From NCBI GenBank assembly GCA_031289515.1, contig JAITPH010000033.1, positions 1-7,663 of the forward strand: a stretch of 7,663 nt of DNA, written 5' to 3'. Under the pieces are notes generated by a model that worked only from the letters and a program-made list of their open reading frames with translations, had not been told where the DNA came from and did not search any database. The DNA is from Tannerella sp. GTDB lineage: Bacteria; Bacteroidota; Bacteroidia; Bacteroidales; Tannerellaceae. The translations under genes were made by a program, and so were the position numbers. Position 1 is the first letter of the stretch. Each line of letters opens with the position of its first letter. Shown here piece by piece: positions 1 through 7,516 of the stretch.

Positions 1-32
1 ATCAATATTTCTTGTGTCCGGGTTTTGAAAAC

Positions 33-119
33 AAAAAATTCCGCCATTGCGAGTTTACGAAGCAATCCGGAGAGAACCGGTATTATTTGTGGATTGCTTT
101 GTTTCTCGCAATGACGGAA
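33..119 (-). terminator. Intrinsic terminator of the operon, formed by a long imperfect hairpin
   Basis: Arms at 39-68 and 91-119 are complementary over TTCCG, CATTGCGAG and AAGCAATCC, around a 22-nt loop (69-90) and an internal mismatch bubble. On the minus strand the second arm is followed directly by six T (33-38, seen as AAAAAA on the plus strand), the layout of a Rho-independent terminator. The single mismatch in the outer stem is a U-G wobble in minus-strand RNA but a C-A mismatch in plus-strand RNA, so the stem is better in the operon direction. No T-tract follows on the plus strand. It begins 41 bp past the stop codon of the last gene. That it ends the operon is inferred. Confidence 0.7.
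39..119. repeat. Dispersed palindromic repeat element (CATTGCGAG...AAGCAATCC type)
   Basis: The two arms are imperfect inverted copies of a unit resembling TTCCGTCATTGCGAG followed by a short variable part and AAGCAATCC. From general knowledge, units with CGTCATTGCGAG and GAAGCAATCC cores are abundant intergenic repeats in many bacterial genomes. That this copy belongs to such a family is inference, since only one element lies in the window. There is no open reading frame inside and no flanking target-site duplication that I can see. Confidence 0.55.
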
Positions 120-125
120 AGAATG

Positions 126-154
126 GTCAGTGACAGGGGAAAAATGTCAGTGAC
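126..154. repeat. Two 9-bp palindromic direct repeats (GTCAGTGAC) 20 bp apart
   Basis: GTCAGTGAC occurs at 126-134 and again at 146-154, start-to-start 20 bp, each followed within a few bases by a run of A. Each copy is an odd palindrome (GTCA-G-TGAC). The pair sits between the stop codon of the last gene (161) and the terminator hairpin. It may be a protein-binding pair, a small tandem duplication or part of a repeat element. Function is unknown. Confidence 0.5.
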
Positions 155-160
155 GAAAAA

Positions 161-1000
161 TTATTTTTGAAGTTTAATCAGTAGCTCTACGTAGCCGGCA
201 ACGCCGGATTCTATCTTTTGTACATATACTACTCCCCGCTTGCCTGCGCTCGACTTTATGAGATATGACCTGCCTGCCTCAATCTGATTGAAGGCAAACG
301 TTCCATATTCCGATCCGTTCAGGTTTCGCATGAAGGCGTCGTTTCGGATTGCGTCAAATTCGGTTTTGTTGAACGTCACGTTGTTGACGGCCACGATTCC
401 GCAAAAGCTGCTCACCTTGTTGCCTGTCTGACTGATGATGGACTGCCTCGCAAGCTCCGTCGGAGAGACGAACAGAGGAACGCTCTTCGATATGTTGAAG
501 CCGTAGCAGAAGCCGTCGTCGTCCTTCTTGTCCGCAAATTCGGCTACAGAATAGACTTTACGGTCGGTAAACGAAAAATAAAATCCGTAATTGCTGTTAT
601 TCTGCGCTCCGAGCGTAACCGTATACAGGTCGACAGCTTCGGATGCAAGGAAATGAAACGGCTTTTCGTCCACATTTCCCAGCTTGTCGGTACAGGAGAA
701 AACGAGGTCAAACGGCGACCGTCCCCTAATATCGACTTCAAGCGAGAACATAAAGCGCGTCTCGTCGCCGATGCTGTCAATTCCGATAGCCTGATCGCCC
801 AACCGTATGGATTCGAGAAATCCTTCGGCCGACATGGAGCCTTTGACCGTTACCGGCACAGGATTGGCATTGTCGCCGTCCATGACGTAATAGTCAATGT
901 CGTTCACAAAAAACACGTATGGAGGCATCATCTCTATCCGTTCATTCTCGCAAGAGAAGCAAAACAGTGAGATTGTAAAAAATATCAATAATCGTTTCAT
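161..1000 (-). CDS. Putative surface lipoprotein of unknown family, last gene of the SusCD operon
   Basis: A 279-aa protein beginning MKRLLIFFTISLFCFSC, a short type II signal peptide with the lipid cysteine at residue 17. The next residues (ENERIE) are acidic, like the lipoprotein export signals that send Bacteroidota lipoproteins to the cell surface. Two parts can be seen: residues about 27-118 look like a beta-sandwich (Ig- or cadherin-like, with a D-x-x-G-N segment near 105-109), and residues about 124-279 form a second unit ending in a glycine- and beta-rich stretch (GKRGVVYVQKIESGVAGYVE). I do not recognise the family of the second part. The start follows the previous gene by 13 bp, with an A-rich leader and no Shine-Dalgarno site. 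By position it is probably an accessory glycan-binding or SusE/F-like protein, but this rests on context, not on homology I can see. No catalytic motif is visible. Confidence 0.85.
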   Translation of the reverse strand: MKRLLIFFTISLFCFSCENERIEMMPPYVFFVNDIDYYVMDGDNANPVPVTVKGSMSAEGFLESIRLGDQAIGIDSIGDETRFMFSLEVDIRGRSPFDLVFSCTDKLGNVDEKPFHFLASEAVDLYTVTLGAQNNSNYGFYFSFTDRKVYSVAEFADKKDDDGFCYGFNISKSVPLFVSPTELARQSIISQTGNKVSSFCGIVAVNNVTFNKTEFDAIRNDAFMRNLNGSEYGTFAFNQIEAGRSYLIKSSAGKRGVVYVQKIESGVAGYVELLIKLQK

Positions 1001-1013
1001 AATAATTGTTTTT

Positions 1014-1376
1014 TTAGTTGTTGACTATTATCTGGTAAGTTTTTGTTACCTCCCTGTTCTCTGATGTAACGGTGTAATTCACCGGATTTGAGAAGTCCTG
1101 CGCTTCTCCGGAAGCCGGACTGACGACGGCTCCGAACGAAAGCAGTATTTCCGGATGTATCCGTGTCTTGTCGAAATCGGCCGGAATCTTCACCCGAATA
1201 GTAGTTTCATCTATCGTTCCGTCAAAATAAATATTCTGATTCTGATAAATCCTGAATCTCACTATATCGGCATTAACGCTCAACTGTGTCGAGATGCCTT
1301 CTTCCGGTTTCTCGCAGGCGGTAGCGCCAATCAATATGCAAATAAGAAAAACATATTTTTTAAGTATCTGTTTCAT
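1014..1376 (-). CDS. Small DUF5018-like lipoprotein
   Basis: A 120-aa lipoprotein. The signal peptide ends in GATAC with the lipid cysteine at residue 21, followed by EKPEEG, an acidic stretch that fits surface export. The mature part is about 100 residues and looks like one beta-sandwich. It has the pattern I associate with DUF5018-type domains near SusCD genes: a strand with Y-F-D-G-T-I-D-E-T-T-I, then V-K-I-P-A-D-F-D, I-L-L-S-F-G-A-V-V-S-P-A-S-G, A-Q-D-F-S-N-P-V-N-Y-T-V-T and a final T-K-T-Y-Q-I-I-V. Many proteins with this domain carry further modules, whereas here it stands alone. It lies 14 bp after the SusD-like gene and 13 bp before the last gene, so it is co-transcribed. Its role is unknown; it could be a scaffold or a ligand-binding accessory. 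The family name comes from memory of the pattern and was not searched. Confidence 0.85.
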   Translation of the reverse strand: MKQILKKYVFLICILIGATACEKPEEGISTQLSVNADIVRFRIYQNQNIYFDGTIDETTIRVKIPADFDKTRIHPEILLSFGAVVSPASGEAQDFSNPVNYTVTSENREVTKTYQIIVNN

Positions 1377-1390
1377 GATGTTTCTATTTA

Positions 1391-3133
1391 TTAATTACCT
1401 AATCTTGGCCAGCCCGGATTTTGTTGCAGGGCGGGATTTAACAATATTTCCTGAGTAGAGAGCGGATAGAGATAATGCCTTTTCTCAAACCGCGTCGGGT
1501 TTCCGACCGTCACGCGGGTATAGAATCCGGTATTTTCGCCTTTAGTGACGTCATATCCGTGCAGGTATCCGTTTTGAGTTTCTTCGGCGATTCGCCAGCG
1601 GCGCACGTCGAAGAAGCGGTGATCTTCAAAGGCAAGCTCGACGCGGCGTTCGTGTTGAATCTTCAGTCGCATCTCGTCCTGACTCAGTCCGGCCGGCAGA
1701 GGAGGCATGCCCACACGTGCGCGGATGGAGTTGACGGCGTCGTATACTTCGGCTGAAGGACCGCTGTATTCGTTCGTCGCTTCGGCAAATATCAGCAGTA
1801 TCTCGGCATATCTGAACAAGTGTGTGACATTGCGCCTGACGACAAGACCCGAAACGGAAGCGTTAAATTCCTCGTCGCAGTATTTCTGGATGCACAAGCC
1901 TGTTTTCTGGCTTTCGAGATGACTTGCCGAGCCTCCTATCCAGGGCAGGAAACTGTATCTGACGTATACCGAGCCGGGATATGAAATGGTAGCCTTGAAG
2001 CGCGGGTCGCGATTTTCGCCCGATTTGCTGAAGTCGTATCCGCTATCGGGATCCGAAGGCATTTTGCCGTTAGACATTTCAAACTGTTCGGCAAGTTCGA
2101 GCGTCGGATTTACCCAGTTCCATCCCTGAGCCGCACGGTTGTAGAAAGGCACCATGCGACCGTCCCATTCATATTCCGGATGAACGATCCAAACCGATTC
2201 GCGTCCCACCTTGAAAAAGATGTTCGAGAAACGTTTGAAATAGTTGTCGAAAGATTCGGGATTTCCCTGGTCGTATATTTCCTGATCAAGACCGTAGTTT
2301 TGCGTCATCGACATTATCGGCCGGCAAGCGTCGGCCGCTGCTTTCCATCTTTCCCTGCTGTAATTGCCGTAATAATGTATCGGCGTATAATCCGGCAGAA
2401 CAGGCGAGTCGGTATTGAAAAGCGGGCTGGCGGCATTCAGCAGCAGGCGGGCTTTTACGGCGTAGCAGGCGGCTTTCGTCGCGCGTCCCACTTCCGACGT
2501 GACGCGCACTTCGGGAAGTTCCTTGACCGCTTCGTCGAGTTCCTTGACAACCCAGTCAATGCAATCCGCGTAAGTGCTGCGTTCCTGATTCGTCAGCGCC
2601 GAATAGTCGTCCGGATTAACCGATGCTTCCAGAATAATCACTCCGCCGAAACGTCTGATAAGTTCCGAATAATAGAAAGCGCGGAGGAAGCGTGCTTCAC
2701 TCATAAGGAGCGTTTTCTCGGTCTCGTCGCCTTTTGCGCGGTAGAGATTTTCCATAAACAGGTTGGCTCTGCGGACACGTTTATAGGTGTTGTTCCAGAA
2801 ATTGACCGTAGGCGGCGTGTTTTCGGAAGCGTCGCCGTCGCCGCGGCTATCGTCCGGCGTCCACGAGCCTTCGTGGAACTTGTTGCCCCAGATGGAATAA
2901 CCGGCAATTGCGTCGTCGCATCCGGTAGCGTAGGGAATACGGCGCGAATGAAGTGTGTAGGCAGCCTGTCGCACCTCCCAGTACAGGTTGTTCAATACCC
3001 GTTTGGCTGTTATCACGTTCTCGAAAGCCATGTCGATGGTAATGTCATCGCTTGCGGGCTTTTCCAAATAATCGCAACTGTTATATATGAACGGTTGGAT
3101 TGCTATTATCAATATTAAATATATTCGTTTCAT
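1391..3133 (-). CDS. SusD/RagB-family outer-membrane nutrient-binding lipoprotein
   Basis: A 580-aa surface lipoprotein that should cap the adjacent SusC-like barrel and deliver ligand to it. The signal peptide ends at cysteine 20 (FIYNSC), followed by DYLEKPASDD, typical for SusD proteins. The helical TPR-like frame is seen at 145-165 (SEARFLRAFYYSELIRRFGG) and 218-235 (ATKAACYAVKARLLLNAA). The C-terminal signature is complete: RYAEILLIFAEA (441-452), NSIRARVGMPPLP (468-480), ERRVELAFEDHRFFDVRRW (495-513) and the closing YLYPLSTQEILLNPALQQNPGW (554-575). Length is normal for the family and no frameshift is apparent. Ligand specificity cannot be read from the sequence; family members bind glycans, and RagB-type members bind peptides. 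The gene starts 10 bp after the SusC-like gene, the usual tight pairing. Confidence 0.97.
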   Translation of the reverse strand: MKRIYLILIIAIQPFIYNSCDYLEKPASDDITIDMAFENVITAKRVLNNLYWEVRQAAYTLHSRRIPYATGCDDAIAGYSIWGNKFHEGSWTPDDSRGDGDASENTPPTVNFWNNTYKRVRRANLFMENLYRAKGDETEKTLLMSEARFLRAFYYSELIRRFGGVIILEASVNPDDYSALTNQERSTYADCIDWVVKELDEAVKELPEVRVTSEVGRATKAACYAVKARLLLNAASPLFNTDSPVLPDYTPIHYYGNYSRERWKAAADACRPIMSMTQNYGLDQEIYDQGNPESFDNYFKRFSNIFFKVGRESVWIVHPEYEWDGRMVPFYNRAAQGWNWVNPTLELAEQFEMSNGKMPSDPDSGYDFSKSGENRDPRFKATISYPGSVYVRYSFLPWIGGSASHLESQKTGLCIQKYCDEEFNASVSGLVVRRNVTHLFRYAEILLIFAEATNEYSGPSAEVYDAVNSIRARVGMPPLPAGLSQDEMRLKIQHERRVELAFEDHRFFDVRRWRIAEETQNGYLHGYDVTKGENTGFYTRVTVGNPTRFEKRHYLYPLSTQEILLNPALQQNPGWPRLGN

Positions 3134-3143
3134 ATCTCAAATA

Positions 3144-6100
3144 TTAAAAAGTTAGTCTGATACCGGTATTAACGACCAGCATGAGAGGATATCTTGTGCC
3201 GGTATTTTCGGGGTCGTATACAGGCACTTTGGTCCATGTAAAGAGGTTCATGCCGTTCATGTAGAGGCGGGCGTTTTCGGCGCCTATTTTCCTGATGAAC
3301 GATTCGGGTATGGTATATCCTATTTCAAAGTTCTTGAAGCGGATATAGTTGCCGTTTCTGTGCCAGAAGGTAGAGCTTTCGTAGTTGTTGTTGTTTGGTC
3401 GTGCGAAAGATATTCTCGGATAGCGTGCCGTCCTGTTTTCGGGTGTCCACCTGTCCATCCACTCTGCCAGAGGAGTATTGTTCTCGTTCCAGAAAGGCAT
3501 GTTGAGCGGATTGTTGAAGTTGTACGTTACGTTTGCAGCGCCCTGAAACAGACAGCTAAGGTCGAAACGCTTGTAGTCGAATCCGAACTTGATGCTGTAA
3601 AACATTTCGGGCACGTCGGTAAATCCGATTGCATGGCGGTCGTTGGTATCCACGATACCGTCGCCGTTGATGTCCTTGTATCTCACGTCGCCTGCCTTCA
3701 GTGTCAGACCCTGCTGGGACGGACTGCGAAGCACTTCCTCGTCGGTCTGGAATATTCCCATCGCTATGTAACCGAAAGGCTGTCCGACACGCTGTCCGGT
3801 CGAGTAAAGATAATCGTAGGCCTGGGGCGCTTCGGGCATCTCTATCACCTTGTTTCTGGCGTATGAATACGTGCCTCCCGCGAAATAGTGGAAGTTGCTG
3901 CCTACCTTGCCTCTGTACAGCGTTTCGACTTCAAGTCCCTTGTTTTCGACCGAGCCTACGTTCGCCATGATTGCAGGACCGCCGAACGTGCCGGGCACGA
4001 TATTGACCGTCGAAAGGATGTCGCTTCTTGTTTCATAGAAGAAGTCGGCCGTTATGTCCCACTTGTTGTTCAACAGGTGGCTGTCGAAACCGAGATTGAA
4101 TTTCTGCGCCGTTTCCCATGTGAGGAGGTCGTTGCCGATACGTTTTTCGCGCGTGCCGCCGCCTGCTCCTCTCGGACTTGTCGTGCCGTAGACGGCTTCG
4201 CCCGCGCTTTCCCAAAGACTTTCGTAGAGGAAGCGGTCGCCGCCGATTTTATCGTTTCCGACCAGACCGAATGTCGCTCTGACCTTGAAATAGTCGACAA
4301 GCCGGGTTGCCGGAACGAAATCCTCTTCCGTAACGACCCATCCTGCGGAGAATGAAGGGAAGAAACCGAAACGGTGACCGGGAGCGAAGTTTTCTGATCC
4401 GTTATAACCGGCGTTCACTTCGGCAAGATACTTGCTTTTGTATCCGTAGGTAACCTTTGCCGCAACGCCTACCCGGCGGTAGGGAAGCCGTTCCAGAGAG
4501 CCTCCCTTGCGGAGGTATTCCTGCATGCTGAAAACGAGCAGACCGGTAAATTCGTGTATCTCGTTGAAGGTACGGATGTAATCCAGCTTAGGCTCGAACA
4601 CGTACTGGCTTGTGTAGGTAGCCAGATTGTCGCCGAAACCGAGGTTTCCGCCTTCGGAGAACAGACCGTAGGTGCCGTCTTCGTAGAACTCCCAAAATTC
4701 GATGCCTTTCGTATACGACTTGTCGTAAGTGTTGTTGAAGTCGAACGAATAGTCGACGTTAAGGGCAAGTCCGGGCGTTATTGCAGCCAGGTCGGCGCGG
4801 AAGCCGAGAGTAGCCTGAATAGCCGTTTCCTTGGAATCCCTGTAACCGGCGTCGACGATATTTGCCAGAGGATTGAAATTGCCTTTTTCGCGCGTGCCCC
4901 ACGTACCGTCCGGGTTTCGTATCGGAGCGCGGTCGGGATTTGAGATGCGCAGGCGTTCAAACACTTCGCTTGCGCCCTGATTCGGCTGGTGGCGTGTTCC
5001 TATTACGCCCGCCAGATTCAGCTTTGCCGAAATGATGTTGCTCAATTGCAAGTCGAGGTTGCTCCTGAAATTGTACTTCGTATAGCTGACGTTCGTATTG
5101 TACTGGTCGTTGTAGTCGCTGTACTTGTAAAGTCCGCCCTGATTGAGGACGTTTGCGGCCACGAAGTATTTTGCCTTTTCGACGCCGCCCCTTACCGTCA
5201 GGTTGTACTGTTCCATGAGAGCGTAATCGTTCAGGCTCTCTGCAAACCAGTCGTTGTTCGGATAAAGGAACGGATTGCTTCCGGTACGGAATCCGTCGAG
5301 GTCTTCCTGCGAGAATTTGGGCGAAAGTCCGTCGTTGACGAGAGCTTCGTTTGTAAGAATGGCCATTTCATACGAATTTACGTTCTTCAGCATTCGTGTG
5401 GGCGCTTGAAAACCGGCGTCCACCGAAAGCGAGATTTGCGTTTTTCCCACCATACCCCTCTTTGTCGTTACGAGGACGACGCCGTTGGCGCCGCGCACTC
5501 CGTAGACTGCGGTTGCCGATGCGTCCTTCAGGATGCTGATGGATTCGATTTCGGACACGTCCATAAGGCGTATGTCACGTTCGATACCGTCCACCAGAAC
5601 GAGCGGATTCTTGTCGCCGCCGTAAGTACTGACGCCGCGAATGTACATCTGCGCCATGTCGTTGCCGGGTTCGCCCGTACGCTGCACGGTTATCAAGCCG
5701 GGAAGCCGTCCTGCAAGCGCGTTCGACACGTTCGCCACCGGGCTTTGCTGCAACTCCTTGGTCGATACCTGCGAGATGGCGCCCACGATGGAAGCCTTCT
5801 TCTGCTGTCCGTAGCCGACTACGACGACTTCTTCCAGCGTCTTGGCGTCCGAAGAAAGCGTTACGGCAATATACGTTTTGCCCTTGACGGCTACTCTCGA
5901 ATCCAAATATCCCAGATAAGATACTATTAATGTATCGTTATCGCCGGCGGTGATGGAGAATTTGCCGTTAATATCGGTTACTTCCGCCGTCTGTTTGCCG
6001 GCTACCTTTACGATTGCCGACGGCAGGGTGAACTGTTCGTCATCGTAGACGACGCCGGTTATTTTCTTTTCCTGCGCCGACGCTATCGAGCATACGGCCA

Positions 6101-6155
6101 GAAACAAACCCAAAAAGAATAGATAATTTATTTTTAGAGGTCTCATACGATACAT
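3144..6155 (-). CDS. SusC/RagA-family TonB-dependent outer-membrane transporter
   Basis: A 1003-aa TonB-linked outer-membrane importer, the barrel partner of the SusD-like protein encoded next. The signal peptide runs to about A27/Q28 (SIASA-QEKK). Residues about 32-103 form the carboxypeptidase-regulatory-like N-terminal domain (ITGVVYDDEQ start, TDINGKFSI, YLGY). The SusC hallmark EEVVVVGYG lies at 108-116, followed by the plug domain (about 118-234) with ALAGRLPGL, IRGVSTYGG, PLVLVDGIERD, ILKDASATAVYGVRGANGV and TTKRG. The rest is the 22-strand-type barrel, with a DVRYKDINGDGIVD segment near the end and a terminal VNTGIRLTF. Length is usual for the family. The chosen ATG (6155) is only 3 bp after the preceding stop; Met4 at 6146 would give a 12-bp gap like the other junctions and an equally good signal peptide (MRPLKINYLFF). 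Energy would come from TonB-ExbBD, encoded elsewhere. Confidence 0.97.
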   Translation of the reverse strand: MYRMRPLKINYLFFLGLFLAVCSIASAQEKKITGVVYDDEQFTLPSAIVKVAGKQTAEVTDINGKFSITAGDNDTLIVSYLGYLDSRVAVKGKTYIAVTLSSDAKTLEEVVVVGYGQQKKASIVGAISQVSTKELQQSPVANVSNALAGRLPGLITVQRTGEPGNDMAQMYIRGVSTYGGDKNPLVLVDGIERDIRLMDVSEIESISILKDASATAVYGVRGANGVVLVTTKRGMVGKTQISLSVDAGFQAPTRMLKNVNSYEMAILTNEALVNDGLSPKFSQEDLDGFRTGSNPFLYPNNDWFAESLNDYALMEQYNLTVRGGVEKAKYFVAANVLNQGGLYKYSDYNDQYNTNVSYTKYNFRSNLDLQLSNIISAKLNLAGVIGTRHQPNQGASEVFERLRISNPDRAPIRNPDGTWGTREKGNFNPLANIVDAGYRDSKETAIQATLGFRADLAAITPGLALNVDYSFDFNNTYDKSYTKGIEFWEFYEDGTYGLFSEGGNLGFGDNLATYTSQYVFEPKLDYIRTFNEIHEFTGLLVFSMQEYLRKGGSLERLPYRRVGVAAKVTYGYKSKYLAEVNAGYNGSENFAPGHRFGFFPSFSAGWVVTEEDFVPATRLVDYFKVRATFGLVGNDKIGGDRFLYESLWESAGEAVYGTTSPRGAGGGTREKRIGNDLLTWETAQKFNLGFDSHLLNNKWDITADFFYETRSDILSTVNIVPGTFGGPAIMANVGSVENKGLEVETLYRGKVGSNFHYFAGGTYSYARNKVIEMPEAPQAYDYLYSTGQRVGQPFGYIAMGIFQTDEEVLRSPSQQGLTLKAGDVRYKDINGDGIVDTNDRHAIGFTDVPEMFYSIKFGFDYKRFDLSCLFQGAANVTYNFNNPLNMPFWNENNTPLAEWMDRWTPENRTARYPRISFARPNNNNYESSTFWHRNGNYIRFKNFEIGYTIPESFIRKIGAENARLYMNGMNLFTWTKVPVYDPENTGTRYPLMLVVNTGIRLTF

Positions 6156-6158
6156 TTT

Positions 6159-7460
6159 TTAGTTTTTAGTAAAAAGGAATTTTTCATAGTTTGCTCCTCC
6201 ATTAAGAAACACGATCTTTATCACATGCAGTCCGGCTTCAAATTCGAGATCGGTCGGACCGGGGAACGGCTCGAAGTTGCTCCAGCCGCCTGTTCCGCCT
6301 ACTTCGCCTGTTCCGCGCAGCACGTCGTCCAGATAGACTTCATACCTGGCCGACGGATTGGGACGCGCCTCGTATGCTATTACGCTGTAGAGGCCTGTCT
6401 CCTTAATGTTCACGTTGTACCATGTGGTTGTGCCGTCGGAGAGGCTGCCGATGTTGGTCTTGTTGTCTCCGCCTTCGATGTTGATGCTGCCTTCCGACTT
6501 GTCGTAGAAAGCGGCGCGGATCGTTCCGGGAATGTCGTTGTGAGCCGCATAATTGTACTCGGTAACTAACTGTCCGCCGGAAATAAGCCCTACCTTGACA
6601 GGATTCAGCCATATCAGACGCAACGCGCTCAACGGAATGGAGTAGCTGCTCTGGGTAATGGGTATGACGTCCTGAACGTCGCCGTAAGAAATGCGGTACT
6701 GGTCGATGATCGATACCGACGGATCGAGAGCCATTTCGACGGTTTCGTCTACGCCGTCGTCCGAGCCGGATATTTTGACCATGTCCTTGTCGACGGCCGT
6801 CTCGACTATCTCAGACCTGTTTCCGGAGAAATCGACTGCCGTTACTTTCAGACCGAGACTTACGTTGCCATTGATAATCGAGTAAGTGCTTTCGCGGCCG
6901 ACGGTGACGGATTCGTTTCCCAGAGTGACGACAATCTGCGCGAGATCGGCGTCGGCCGGGTTAGTCCAGGTTGCCAGGGCGGAAGTCTCGTTGAGCTTGA
7001 ATCCCATAAGGTCTGTGACCGTAGCGGGTTTCACCGCGTCGGTAGAGAACGGAATGGATGCGATTTTGGCTCCGTAGGAGAGCAGTCCCTTGCTGTTTTC
7101 CGTTTTGACGACGAAGTTCTGCGTCTCGAAATTGGTTAGAGCCGTAAATTCAACATCTCCGGCGCTGCCGTCGAGTTTCTTCTCCTGATTGTTGTTCAGA
7201 TTCTTCACGTGGATGGCCACGATGTCAGTTTCCGGCGGAGGTCCCCATTTAAGCGAGACTTTCGCATCTCCGGGCGAAGCAGTGAGCAGGCTCACGTCAC
7301 TCGGAGGGATCATTTCAAATGTTTCCGGCAATGGCGACACCGGAAACTCGTTTTCCTTGCATCCTGAAAGCAATGCCATAAGGAAAAAATAACTCAGCGG
7401 CAGAAAAATGAATTTCATGCGGCTCGAGAGATTCTTGTTTTTCAGAATAGTGAATTGCAT
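6159..7460 (-). CDS. FnIII-like/CBM6-like surface lipoprotein, first gene of the operon
   Basis: A lipoprotein of 433 aa from this start. The lipobox ALLSGC gives the lipid cysteine (residue 34), followed by KENEFPV. About residues 52-138 (V-S-L-K-W-G-P-P-P-E-T-D-I) and 144-224 (A-L-A-T-W-T-N-P-A-D-A-D, then V-T-A-V-D-F-S-G-N-R-S) look like two fibronectin-III-type repeats. Residues about 231-309 are a further beta-rich segment. The last 120 or so resemble a carbohydrate-binding module of the CBM6 type: IPGTIRAAFYD, YNVNIKETGLYSVIAYEA, an aromatic W-S-N-F motif, and a closing AGLHVIKIVFLNGGANYEKFLF. No catalytic domain is present, so a surface glycan-binding role is likely. Three in-frame ATGs are possible (7487, 7460, 7418). 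I prefer 7460 for its AT-rich leader like the other genes, but 7418 (419 aa) gives the most compact signal peptide (MKFIFLPLSYFFLMALLSGC). Its stop lies 3 bp before the SusC-like start. Confidence 0.88.
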   Translation of the reverse strand: MQFTILKNKNLSSRMKFIFLPLSYFFLMALLSGCKENEFPVSPLPETFEMIPPSDVSLLTASPGDAKVSLKWGPPPETDIVAIHVKNLNNNQEKKLDGSAGDVEFTALTNFETQNFVVKTENSKGLLSYGAKIASIPFSTDAVKPATVTDLMGFKLNETSALATWTNPADADLAQIVVTLGNESVTVGRESTYSIINGNVSLGLKVTAVDFSGNRSEIVETAVDKDMVKISGSDDGVDETVEMALDPSVSIIDQYRISYGDVQDVIPITQSSYSIPLSALRLIWLNPVKVGLISGGQLVTEYNYAAHNDIPGTIRAAFYDKSEGSINIEGGDNKTNIGSLSDGTTTWYNVNIKETGLYSVIAYEARPNPSARYEVYLDDVLRGTGEVGGTGGWSNFEPFPGPTDLEFEAGLHVIKIVFLNGGANYEKFLFTKN

Positions 7461-7488
7461 AGTAAAAATTATTAAATTGTAAAACATT

Positions 7489-7495
7489 AATTATA
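7489..7495 (-). promoter_or_regulatory. Alternative -10/-7-like hexamer TATAATT
   Basis: On the minus strand TATAATT lies 21 bp downstream of the second 11-bp repeat. If it acts as the -7 region, the proximal repeat would overlap the -33 region, the usual geometry for an activator binding next to RNA polymerase. Transcription would then start near 7480, which would rule out the 7487 ATG. It does not match the Bacteroidota consensus TAnnTTTG well, so this is only a candidate. Confidence 0.25.
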
Positions 7496-7516
7496 CATCT
7501 ATCCATAGTCGATTTC

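Noticed and set aside
39..119. Insertion sequence end or CRISPR repeat
   Set aside because: There is no transposase, no target-site duplication and no regularly spaced further copies. The hairpin plus T-tract is better explained as a terminator derived from a dispersed palindromic repeat.
2180..3118. 312-codon open frame on the plus strand
   Set aside because: It lies wholly inside the SusD-like gene on the opposite strand. Its translation has no recognisable domain and the minus-strand product is an unmistakable SusD.
4989..5930. 313-codon open frame on the plus strand
   Set aside because: It is antisense to the plug and early barrel of the SusC-like gene. Its composition (many V, H, R and C) is typical of antisense shadow frames and no family is recognisable.
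7419..7487. N-terminal extension of the first lipoprotein to the ATG at 7487
   Set aside because: It would put 42 residues before the lipid cysteine, too long for a usual type II signal peptide. The shorter starts at 7460 or 7418 fit better, although the extension cannot be excluded.
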